From: Bolinopsis microptera
Taxonomy: Eukaryota; Ctenophora; Tentaculata; Lobata; Bolinopsidae
Length of the DNA: 64,000 nt
Assembly: GCF_026151205.1 (NCBI RefSeq)
Contig: NC_087076.1
Span: forward strand, 10,330,902-10,394,901
Reading direction: 5' to 3'
Position 1 is the stretch's first letter. Each line of letters begins with the position of its first letter. Of the stretch, positions 44,471 to 55,000 are shown one piece after another. The translations under genes and the position numbers were made by a program. Below the pieces are notes generated by a model. That model saw only the letters and a list, made by a program, of their open reading frames with translations. It was not told the DNA's origin and did not search any database.

Positions 44471-46695
44471 GACGGTTGGTAGCCGTCAGGAGCACCAGAT
44501 ACTCGTTTATCAGCAGGAAGAGAGCGTGCAGTTATATCACGAAATGATGTGGAGTCCACCTGATTCCCCCCTCGTCCAGCTCTGCGTCTGTCTCGACCAC
44601 CATTAACTCTAAGAAGAATAGTATTTTTAATGATTGCTGCTAACTTTGCAACCCCCCTCCAATTGAGGTGCAAGTAATCAGGTTTCTGGAACTTCGTCAA
44701 CCTTTTTGACAAGTGTTGGCTTAATAGCCCGTTCTCATCAGCAAAGTTTGGAAACCCTTCTACCAGTCTCACACCAAAGTTGAAAGGGAGAAGCTGGGTT
44801 TGAATCAGATAGTTAAAGAAATTGACTCTTCTATTTAAATCAATACATTTAGTTGGCAGCAGCGGACATATATAAACATTAGTTTTTTTATTGACAGCTT
44901 GAATTTCAGCAATTTTACTAGTAAATTTATTGAACACTTGTTTGATGTCAGATGGAGTTTTGACATTATCCTGCCTAATATCATTGAGTCCGCAGAGAAT
45001 GACAGTGTTTTTGTAGCCGCAGGATTCGTATGGGTCAATGTGGTCTACAGTAGGTGCGAAGACTTGTTTTCCAGGAAGGAACTTTCCAAAGGATCTCTTA
45101 GGATCAAGTCCAAATTTAAGTCCACCAGTGTTCGAATCTCCCATGATGCATGTAGAAGCACGGTTTAGAGCACTAACAGATCTGAGGGTCACAGAGTATC
45201 GGACACCGGAGTCGACAGATCCTGGTTCAATTCTGTGTTCGTACAAATCCTGACTTGCCCTGGTCATAGTGTATAGTGATCGTGGTGGACAAGACTGGTT
45301 GTGATAGGGTTCTGTGGTGCCAGTCTTGCTGAAAGTGACTGTGCAATGGTGACCTAGTGAAAGTGTGTGTACTGATGAGTCGGGGTGAATGAGGGGTTCG
45401 TTGTCTGAGTGTTGTGGAAGGAAGCTTAAGTGACCATCATACCGATTGATGAGAATGCTGTTGACAGGTGGAGAGTTTGGATGATCATTGTTCAGTTGTG
45501 TTATGAGTGATTGGAGTTGGTCTGGTAGTTGGTCGGATGAGGGTGATGATTTTGTGCCAGTGTAGTGATATCTTTCTCCAAAAGCCAGAACAGATCGTCC
45601 ATTCTCATTCTTGAACTCAGATGTGCGAGAATCAAGCAGTTCTATGAGATCCTTCTCTGTCTCCTCATCAATAAAATCGAGAGTGTGTTTAGAGACAGGC
45701 GGGCGACTGTGTGGGGGCAGCTGGGTTACAACCTGGGTGTTGAGCTCTTGTAATCCAGGGATGGTCAGTGGATGCTCTGCGGAATGCTGCAGATTTGCTG
45801 TTGATTGCTTCAGCTCCTGCTTGCATACCTCTCTGAGCTCTTGTGACACCCGTTCAAGGAGCTTGTCAGATTGATCTGATGTTGGTGAGGTGGTCATGTC
45901 TGATGATAGGGATGTGACTTGCTGTTTGAGTTCATTTAGTTGGTTGGTGAGTGAGTGGAAAGTCTTGTCATGAGTTTGTAAGGCAGTTGTGAGGTTTTCA
46001 ATTGTGGTGTTGAGTGGTGGTGTGGGTGATTTATCCAGGGTAGTGGCCAACTGGTCTGAAAGGAGCTTTATATCTGAGTCTAAGGATTTCCAGGGCTGGT
46101 CTTTTAGGAGGAGGTGCTTAAGGCGTTGGTCAAATTGGCCAAGTGTGTCAATTCTGTTACTGAATTGAACAAAGTCAATATCCTTAATGAGCTTGCAACA
46201 ATTGGCTAAGGGTTCTAGTTGTGATGAAATGAGTGCTGTTTCTGCTTCCAGGTTTGACTGCTGTAGTGATAAAGTGTTTCTGCAGACGTGACAGACGTCA
46301 ACTTGGGTGGATATAGTAGCAATAGGTGATACAAAACAAAAGGGACAGGGCCATTGTGTGAGATCATTGAGCATTTTACTATTTAGTCCATTAAGGCCTA
46401 CGCAGTTCGCATGCCAATACTGTCCACACTTGGCACAGTCTAGTTTCCACGACGATTCCAGTGACTGGTCGCAGGGACATTTCCTCTTATCTCTGTGGGA
46501 GTGCTGGATGGCTGGCATTGCAATGTGTGGTGTAAGGTCCAGCTGGGGCGCTATTGAAGAAGCATCTAACTCTGATAGGGATGATGATGTGTGCTTCTTA
46601 GCAGTTTTTGTTTTATGTTGAGCTGGTGTAGAACTGGAACTGGAACTGGCGGAGAGGGCTTTGTTTCTCCCTTGCCTCTTAGCAATACCAGACAT
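44467..46695 (-). CDS. LINE-B ORF1: PHD finger, coiled region, AlkB-like dioxygenase, SGNH hydrolase
   Basis: 742 aa from ATG at 46695. Residues 73-120 form a C4HC3 PHD finger (C73, C75, C87, C90, H95, C98, C117, C120). Residues ~145-300 are helical/coiled, likely for multimerisation. Residues ~365-510 are AlkB-like: SILINRYDGH, PQHSDNEP (H429, D431), HTLSLG, YEHRIEP (H487) and VRYSVTLR (R499, R505). Residues ~515-690 are SGNH-type: CIMGDSN (D520, S521), LCGLNDIR (N571, D572) and DYLHLNWRG (D673, H676). The catalytic sets look complete. The stop codon overlaps the ORF2 start (ATGA, 44470-44467), pointing to termination-reinitiation for ORF2. AlkB assignment is from motifs, not a search. Confidence 0.87.
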   Translation of the reverse strand: MSGIAKRQGRNKALSASSSSSSTPAQHKTKTAKKHTSSSLSELDASSIAPQLDLTPHIAMPAIQHSHRDKRKCPCDQSLESSWKLDCAKCGQYWHANCVGLNGLNSKMLNDLTQWPCPFCFVSPIATISTQVDVCHVCRNTLSLQQSNLEAETALISSQLEPLANCCKLIKDIDFVQFSNRIDTLGQFDQRLKHLLLKDQPWKSLDSDIKLLSDQLATTLDKSPTPPLNTTIENLTTALQTHDKTFHSLTNQLNELKQQVTSLSSDMTTSPTSDQSDKLLERVSQELREVCKQELKQSTANLQHSAEHPLTIPGLQELNTQVVTQLPPHSRPPVSKHTLDFIDEETEKDLIELLDSRTSEFKNENGRSVLAFGERYHYTGTKSSPSSDQLPDQLQSLITQLNNDHPNSPPVNSILINRYDGHLSFLPQHSDNEPLIHPDSSVHTLSLGHHCTVTFSKTGTTEPYHNQSCPPRSLYTMTRASQDLYEHRIEPGSVDSGVRYSVTLRSVSALNRASTCIMGDSNTGGLKFGLDPKRSFGKFLPGKQVFAPTVDHIDPYESCGYKNTVILCGLNDIRQDNVKTPSDIKQVFNKFTSKIAEIQAVNKKTNVYICPLLPTKCIDLNRRVNFFNYLIQTQLLPFNFGVRLVEGFPNFADENGLLSQHLSKRLTKFQKPDYLHLNWRGVAKLAAIIKNTILLRVNGGRDRRRAGRGGNQVDSTSFRDITARSLPADKRVSGAPDGYQPS

Positions 46696-46857
46696 AGTAG
46701 AAATCAGCTATATCTATGATCTAAAATAAACACAAGTGTGCAGCGGTAATGCAGTAAGAGCTTTCACAGCCAACAAAACAACGAAAACTTACGTCTCCCC
46801 TTGGGGGGCCTTAATACATGCTATCCCTGAACTCAAATTATTTGTTATATAGTAGTG

Positions 46858-47311
46858 TTGAAAGTAAAAGAGTTGGAGACTTTCGGTTTTTTGTAACATG
46901 TTCCTCTTTTAAAAGTAACGTTACCTCTCCAGGAGGAAAATTCAAGACAACGTAATTGTTGTTGCTCTATCCAGAGCCCTTGCGCTTGCAGTGGCGCGCG
47001 CCCGCCTCACGCGCCTCTTGACTTGTGAAACAAGCGCGCCCGCAGTGGCGCAAAAGGACATGGTTAGGTGAATAATTGTTGAGTTATATCAAAATCTCCA
47101 GAAAAGTCCCCTTTCGGGCCGATCAAAAGTTTGCAACTTTAACTTTGCGGATTCCTGTACTCTGGTTGGCTGAATTGTGTCACGTGGTAGCTGCCTGAAC
47201 ATTGGAATACGCCACGCGTGCAAATCATGCTTGTTGTCGCGCGCGAGGTCAAGCCGTCTGTTTAAATTAAACCAACTCTAGTACCACCACCAGCCGGTAA
47301 CTTTTCATGGG
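46858..47311. repeat. Dispersed repeat, copy 2 (partner at 29721-30059)
   Basis: Same sequence as 29721-30059, with an additional ~115-bp GC-rich block at about 46965-47080 that contains GGCGCGCGCC and CTTGTGAAACAAGCGCG. It sits directly against the 5' end of LINE-B. Confidence 0.85.
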
Positions 47312-48079
47312 GGTGCGTGCTAAACCCTTATTAAGCTTGCTTGTAGCATGGAAAACTACTGCAAAGCTGCACTGCGCCGCGCCAAATAAATTTCGGACTA
47401 AGAATTAATATTTAATTAAAAGTTGTCAAATCAATTTATAATAAATTTTGTTTGAGAGTTTCGATTAAGCTGTTAAGGTCTGCGTTGTAGCGCGATGCAC
47501 TACTGGGTCGCGCGCGCATCAAATAATGCTTCTCGCAACCACAGTATGCAGATCGGCGAGATGCGAAGGATTGACATCGTGAATCAAGGTCTGCGCATGA
47601 TAAAATTATACATATCATTAATCTGTTTTAAGAGCTTAAAGATTTTTTTTGGAATTTGGTGCATTACCAACATTTTACTATTTTAGACTGATATCAGTAT
47701 AACAAAGAAATTATTTAGTTTGATTATTTCAAAGGAAAAAGTAAGTCAACTTTACTGAACCTATTTATTCAATCCGTGTTTAACACGAAAGGGAATCACA
47801 TGAGGAAAGACACAGCCAGAATAACTAAGATCTTGCAATAGTACCTTACCGGTAATGCAGAATGGTACTATTCGATTTCCTCTTCAGTTGTACTAAGAGT
47901 CAAGTTGTAGTGGGATAAATAATCTCAGATCCCCTATGACAGTGATCATGTTACGTTTTGATAAATGGGGTTGATAGTGAGAGTAAGTCCTTGGTGGGGT
48001 GATAGTATGGACAATTTGAAATTGGAGGGTTGCAGCTTTGTCTCGTGCCATCAATCCAACCACGTATTTTTGTTAAAGG
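47312..48079. other. No gene recognised
   Basis: Contains a GC-rich patch around 47480-47600 (GCGCGATGCACTACTGGG, GCGCGCGC) that is likely another dispersed-repeat piece. No supported coding sequence. Confidence 0.45.
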
Positions 48080-50368
48080 TATATGGACACGTTCATTTGA
48101 GTTTGAGGATATTGGTAAACAAAAATAATAGCGTTTTTGACGATAGTGGCTTAATTTTGACATCTATTAACCTAGCACGTTCAGAAGTTCTGAACATTAG
48201 CCACGTAACCCATACTCCCTTATGCACCGCTCAGAAAGAAAATCTATTGTTGTTAGGCACTATAATGTTTCAAATGTCACATTTTGTGTGACTTAGTTAA
48301 CTGCAGTTGTCTAATTATCATTCCTTGGTCTGAAATATAGTAAATTAGGTCAATCTAACAATTATGATACAACATTGGTTAATGGGCACGGATCGAACGG
48401 TTACAAGGCAATATTTGGGTAACTTTGTCACACTCATGATACCATGCCTCTATTCTACTGTGATTGTCCTAAAAACCCTTTCAACTCATTATTTTATGGT
48501 TGCGCTACCAAGCATAGCCCTAAAATATGTTATTTTGAATAGTTAGCTAATACAGGCACTTGGTTATTGGGAAATGAGGTTAATTCTGTCACAATATATG
48601 AAATTTAAAATCTTGGGCGAATAATTTATATCTGATTTTGGTTTGAAAGGCGGGAAAATTTTATATGATGACAATGTAGTTGATGCAAGTTAAGATCAGT
48701 TGATGTTTACATTGTCACAAAAATTTATACGAAATCGTAAATAGATTAAAAACAATGATTATAGAATGAAATAGTCTCTTATAATAACTCTTATAATAAC
48801 TGCACAGACCTTGGTCTACATATATATTAAATTATTAACCATTCATTCTGTATGTGCACGAAAATTTATTTCAATCAAAAACTCTTATAATAACTGATGT
48901 GACAAAGTAAACATGTCTTGCCCCTATTTTGAAGATCTATATTCTATACCTCTATTAGAATATTGTCCAGAACATCAGAGCTTAAGTTTAACAATTTTAG
49001 GTTAAATTTGTCAAAGTCACTAAAAATGTGACAAAATTAACTTTTCATGCCCCAACAATTTCAAGATAGTGTGTAAAAATTAGCATAGGCTGCTTTATTA
49101 CCTATATAAATCAATCCAAACTACAAAAAATATATGTTTATGTGATGACGATTACCTAACACTTATAATAACTGATGTGACAAAGTAAACATGTCTTGCC
49201 CCTATTTTGAAGATCTATAACTCTATTAGAATTCAACATTCTTTCAGAAACGATTGGAAGAATATTGTCCAGAACATAAGAACTCAATTTTTAAAATTTA
49301 GATTAATTTGTCAAAGACATTGAAAATGTGACAAAATTAACTTTCCCTGCCCCAACAGTATCAAGATAGTGTGTTAAAATTGGCATAGGATTTATTACAG
49401 GTATATTAAAGTATTAATCGATCCAAACTACGAAAAATATCTTTTAATCTGGTGACGATTACCTAACTCTTATAATAACTGATGTGACAAATAAAAGTAA
49501 ACATGTCTTGCCCCTATTTTGAAGAACTATACCTCTATTAGAATACTATGTAACTTTATCATCAAAAAAATTTCGATAAACTAGTTATTTTGCCAGCAAG
49601 GAGCTAACAGAGTTATAATAATTTTTTGTGACGAAATTACCCTATTTTTGACCATGTAGCGGTAGTTTAATTGTGACACTGTTAACATATTACCACCTGA
49701 TAATGATTTATGTGACTGGTGCATGGTACTAGCAGTGTTGTTTGATCCATAGTACGTATAATATAAGGGGTTTAAGCTGGTATATTATTATTTGTTCAAT
49801 TTCACACATGTTCAGATATTATCAAGATTATGTGACAAAGTAAGCTTGGTTGTGCCTTCTGTGTTTTAATTCCTTACGACTATATGATATAATAACAATT
49901 CCCAGCACTTCCAGGCCATCAAATAAACTTACACTACTCAGCATTGCTTGTCAGGGTGCCCTAAACATTAATCACATATTTTCTTTAATGTGTGACAGAG
50001 TAAACCTGAATGCACCATCTAACGAAAAAAGTCGTCAAATATGTAGGTAATGGTCATATGTACCCATCCAATTAACTGGACACTCAAAAATTTGGTCAAA
50101 AACGGCAGCAAGGGGTCCATATTTACTCCGTCACATGTTTATAGTGTGACAATGTAACCATTTCCGTGCCGGCCGTATTTAAGCGATATCTTATCACCTG
50201 ATTAAGATATCGTTATGTGACAAAGTTAGCCTAGAGGATGAGACGATTATCCTAACCATCAAGGGTTTAAGTAATTTCATAGTGTGACAAAGTCAACTAC
50301 ACTGTGCCTTTTAATAGGGTCACTTATATTTACCAATATCCTCAAACTCAAATGAACGTGTCCATATA
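48080..50368. mobile_element. 2.3-kb non-coding element with perfect 40-bp terminal inverted repeats and many TGTGACAAAGT motifs
   Basis: TATATGGACACGTTCATTTG and the next 20 bases (48080-48119) recur as an exact reverse complement at 50329-50368. Between them, TGTGACAAARTNAAC-like motifs occur at least 15 times, mostly reversed before about 48720 and forward after about 48890 (for example near 48898, 49028, 49182, 49328, 49832, 49993, 50214, 50282). No long open frame. The right end is immediately followed by a MITE. Probably a non-autonomous DNA transposon; a TATA duplication is possible but ambiguous. Confidence 0.65.
48881..49560. repeat. Three tandem units of about 280-305 bp
   Basis: CTTATAATAACTGATGTGAC, then AAAGTAAACATGTCTTGCCC and TATTTTGAAGA, starts units near 48881, 49160 and 49467. 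Each unit also carries a second TGTGACAAAATTAAC motif about 130 bp in. This is internal duplication inside the 40-bp-TIR element. Confidence 0.85.
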
Positions 50369-50372
50369 TATA

Positions 50373-51408
50373 CAGGGTGGGCCAAAAGTCAGTGTGCAAA
50401 CGTTGGCCTTAATAGCTCAGTCACTGAGTGTCCAATTGAAATACTTCCTTCTGGTATGACTTAGTACCACCACTGGTTCGAGGAATTTGTCAACTCGAAA
50501 AATATTTGCGTTCATTTTTTTCAAATGGAGGTTCATTTTCACATTTATTTGATAGTTTGGATAGTCGGATCAAGCTAAATGTTATTGAATTGTGTTTGGC
50601 CATTTGAATTACGTTTGTCCTGAAAGAATTAGAACTGTAGCTTCTCAGATGACCGAGATATGAAGCATAACGAGTTTATTCATTACGTGTGATCAGGTGA
50701 TTGGTTTACCTAATCACGTGATAAGGTGACCCCGTTAACTACCCCGTTAAACATTATGGGAATTGTTAAGGTTGCCCAATTAAGGTGTCGTGTTACGGTG
50801 TCACATAATCACCCAGTCAATTTTGTTAACGAGATACAGAAAATGCTTGATAACTTCGTCATTTCTAATCCGTTTTGCCTCATGTTTTCAGATCATATGC
50901 AACATTTGATAATCTACCGTCTCTGAAAAAATTAGGCGTTCAGCATGTTCAGAGAAAAAAATATAGGTGTTTTAATATTGAATGGGCGTGGTCTAAAATA
51001 TTCGAATTTTCAAATTTTGACGACGGAATCCTCGAACCAGTAAGTACAGTATGCCATCTGCAAAGCAACAGCTCTCAAATATAAAACACGGCGGAGGTAT
51101 AACTGGTTTGTCAATAATGATTCACAATCATTGGTAACAATGAGGTGTAAAAAGTGAAAATGAATTAAATAAAGCCAATTTTAGTCAAAAACGTCAAAAA
51201 TGACCCTCCCGCTAACCGAAAACGGGGCGGGAAATATTTATTTTGGGCTTTTTTGACCCCAAACCAAGTTATTTTTTCATTTTGGAGGTCCCTTTACCCA
51301 AAAAACAGGGCCGTTTAAAAATTCATGACATCACCCAAAAATATTGCTATCCGTGCCCACCCCTAGTATAAGACCCAACGTTTGCACACTGACTTTTGGC
51401 CCACCCTG
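50373..51408. mobile_element. MITE with CAGGGTGGGCC ends, copy 2
   Basis: 1036 bp between TA dinucleotides (50371-50372 and 51409-51410). The ends begin CAGGGTGGGCCAAAAGTCAG on both strands. The body matches copy 1 (43327-44094) in inverted orientation and has about 270 extra bp near the right end (51100-51375). It lies outside any gene, upstream of CEP135. Confidence 0.87.
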
Positions 51409-51410
51409 TA

Positions 51411-52009
51411 TATTTAGTATATATAATACCTTCTAGTAACTCTCTTGTTACTCCAAGTCTCCTAAGATATATGGTCTAAAGTTCGTGCTAGTTATATATA
51501 TAAAATATATTTTTGTCTGCTTTAATTGATACTAAATGTTGTTTTCTTGAAATTGTTGTTTTGTTGATCTAAGGAATCCATTGTGTTCAAACAGCCATTA
51601 TAACCGAACAATCTTTAGTTTTGGCTCATATTTTTACACAAGATAGATACCTTACTTTGAAGATGATGTGATCTTACTGATGACACAGCATGAATACAGT
51701 TAATTGATTGAGTTAGGATTTTCCACTATGTTTCAAGCAAGCCACTAATGAAAGTGATAGAATTTTACCAAGGCGCATATGTTTACTTTGAAATTGTTGC
51801 AGAAAATTGTGGCTGTGAGTTGATTACAGTGATTAAAGCTTTGTGTAGTAATGTAATTTCATGTTAAACAGCTTTGCTCCTATGATTGAAAGATAATTTT
51901 CTGACTTGATAGAAGTAAAGCTAACACATTAATTAGAATAATTCATTGCGTCACATTGATTATGTCAGATTTAATCGAAACTTATACTGCATTGTGTTTG
52001 TTCAGCTGC
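51411..52009 (+). other. CEP135 upstream/5' UTR intron
   Basis: An acceptor (TTTGTTCAG) ends at 52005, four bases before the CEP135 start codon. An upstream non-coding exon is therefore expected here or before the MITE; I could not place it. Confidence 0.45.
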
Positions 52010-55000
52010 ATGGGATTGGTTGAAGAGAAATACAATGTTTTACGGAAGAGACTGGACCAACTGGGATACAGGCAGACCCTGGACGTCTCATCAGTTCCTC
52101 TTGTCGAAAAGTTATTCGCTGACCTATTGCACACAACAGAGAGTTTTAAAGCAAGCAAACAGCACACTGCATCTTTAAAGGTGATCATTAATCCTGTCTA
52201 GATTCCTCGATGGAACAGTGGAATATGTTTCATAAATGACGGACATACTTTTAACACTAATATAGAAAAGTTTAAATTGACATGACGTCATCTTTTTTGA
52301 ACAACGATTTAGGCCAACATGTATTTATTTTTAAAAATATATAAAATCAAATGAAATGGTCGTTCAAGCTTGTTTTTTACTCTTATATTTCCAGGAAGAA
52401 AGCCAAGCAATCATTCAACAAGGTGATCCATACAAAGCTGAGAACACTCGACTGCTCAGAGAAAATAATGATCTACACATTCAGATTATCAAGGTATAAT
52501 GCAGCTTGTATTCAAATGAAAAAAATAGATAATTTAGATATCGTAATGATAAGAACAGCATGATGCATTATAAAGTCTAGATTATATAATGACATTGTAA
52601 GGCAAAACACAAACACTGAATAATTATACAGGAATTTTAGCTCACAAACTTCAGGTGAAAGAAGAAACTGATGGTAAAGTCAAAGATCTGAAAAGTGCCC
52701 TCAGGAAGTCAGAACATGAATGTGCAGATTTGCAGTTTTTGAATTCCCAATATGCTCATAAACTGAAAGCCTTACAAAAACAAGATCAAGCTAAATCCAC
52801 CAGAATACAACAGCTTCACGTAAGTTCCATCTGGAAATCAGGAAATTGTTCTCTGAATGCTTGCCTTAAAATTATATCATATTTTTTGCTTGTATATTAT
52901 ATTACATTATTTTAGGAACGAAATATGAATGCAGTGGTCGAAACCCCTGGTGGCAGACGACGCCACATTGCCCAAAGAAGACCTGTCCTTGAGATGAACA
53001 CTTCACTGCCCATGTCCCCTGGATCCGACATTCAAACACCCACAAAACCTCAATCAGATCCCTACATGTGTGATCTGCTTCGTGTTGCAGATCAGCAGAT
53101 TGCAGAACTCAACAGACAGGTCAAAAACATGGAGGAAGCAAATGCAGCATCTACAAGGAAGAGTGAGACGTTGGTAAAGCAGGTCACTTTAAGAGACAAG
53201 GAGATTGATAGGCTACAACATTTGTTGGAAGGTGGCAGACCTACTAAGGCCATGATAAACGATGGGATGGCTGAGAGCACTGAAAGAGTTATCTCTCATC
53301 TTAATATCCAGGTGAACACTTGTTAACCAGCTTCTTGAATTTGAATAATTCAAAAGCAAGTAATGCTAGACTTGATAAAAATTACCTAAAGCTGTACATT
53401 GTTTTTAATTTTGGGTTGATCTAAGCAATTGAGACTCATTATAAGCTTTCTGTTGTTTTTCACTTTAGACATGATCTAAGCAATTGACCAACTATGTTCA
53501 TCTAGGTCGAATATTTACAACAAGCCAACAGAGAACTGGATGCTAAATTGAGAGCCTCACTGGCTAAACAGCGAGAGGAAATGGAGGGAAATAAGGTTAT
53601 TATTCATTCACTTTATTTCACGTTATTTCCTTTTTAGAAATAAAGTTTTCCGTGCAGTGTTCATTAAACCGTATCATTCGTTCATTCTAAACCTTATCAG
53701 GCATATCAAACCAAGAACACAGACCTGCAACAAAAATACAACAAAATTCAAGAAGAGCTAGAAAAGATGAAGTTAGAAAAGAACGCACGCCTCGGAACAT
53801 ACGAAACAGAGCTTGACATGATCTTCCACAAGATAAAAGACAAAGAGAACTTGTTCGAGGAGAAAGCAGCACAGCATGTTGCTCTACAAGAGAAGGTAGA
53901 GGAGCTAAAGCTGGAGAAGAAAGATCTAGTGAAGTTGCTGACGGAGTCTCATGTTGAGACGGAGAGGTTCACTCTAGTGGTGAAGAGATTGGAGGAGGAT
54001 AAGAAGGAGGCGGGCAGACAGATCAGGGATCTGGGGGAGGAGAATAAACAGCTGAAGAGGAATGTGAACAGGTGAATAAGTGACCATCTGTTTTTTTCTT
54101 ACTCGATCACACAATTTAACAGGAATTGTAAATTGAAAAGTTTTTGCATTCGGCATGACACATTCATGCTCCCAAATTATATACTTTTACTGTGGTAAAA
54201 TTTAAATAGGATACGGTTCATTAATTGCTAAAATTAAAGATTTAACTGAGTTGTCGAATAAATCTAATATTTATCTCAGTTTGGAGCATATCACCTCGTT
54301 AAAGACAACCAACTTGGAGCAACAGAAAGGAATGGCTGAAGCTAACTGGCAGGACCAGATTGATAAGTTGACTGATGAGAGGGACTCTAATAAAAATCAG
54401 ATTACAGTTCTTTTGAAGGTTAAATTTTAAAAAGTTACAAAACTTTCAAGTATTAATTAAATCATCTGCCAAAGTTTGTTTTAAAAATGTAATTTCTATA
54501 AGCACACTGCGGTGTATCATACGTCTGTCCAAATACAGGAGGTAGACGATGTACAGAAGGAGTTGAACCTGAAATCAGAAGAAGTTATTTATTACAGACA
54601 AGAGTGCTCCAATTTACAGTCCCTTATCTCAAAATACACTATACCTGCAAGGGAGAATGAACCGGTTAGTAATTAGTTAATGAAAGATGATGATAATTAT
54701 TCACAATATATCATCTTGAATATATATAATATATATTATGTAATACATCAACAACTATGTAATTTAAACCAGTCTATGTAGCTAATACACTGTACACAAT
54801 TAAAATACTGTAAGTTTTAACAAACTCCCACCCTTGGTCTTATCTCCTTCATTCCTAGCTATCACAACTGGAGAAGCTGTCAACTGAACGAGATAAAGCA
54901 AAGCGGCAAGTTTCTGAACTGCAGAGTGAGATTCTGAACCTAAAATCTAATGTCCGTCTCGTTACCTCGGAGAGAGACAACATCGATGCTCTCTACCTTC

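Larger units (their letters stand above)
40313..46855 (-). mobile_element. LINE-B: CR1/L2-like retrotransposon with PHD-AlkB-esterase ORF1, interrupted by other elements
   Basis: Minus strand: 5' UTR (46855-46696), ORF1 (46695-44467), ORF2 (44470-40350), then 3' UTR cut by the Penelope insertion at 40312. ORF1 and ORF2 overlap in ATGA. ORF2 is split by a 768-bp MITE. Apart from that insertion the frames are open, so the element was young when hit. Its 5' end abuts a dispersed repeat copy (46858-47311). The family is distinct from LINE-A: similar domains, low protein similarity. Confidence 0.87.

Noticed and set aside
47436-47618. Small coding gene in the GC-rich patch
   Set aside because: Short, without splice or domain support, and within probable dispersed repeat sequence.
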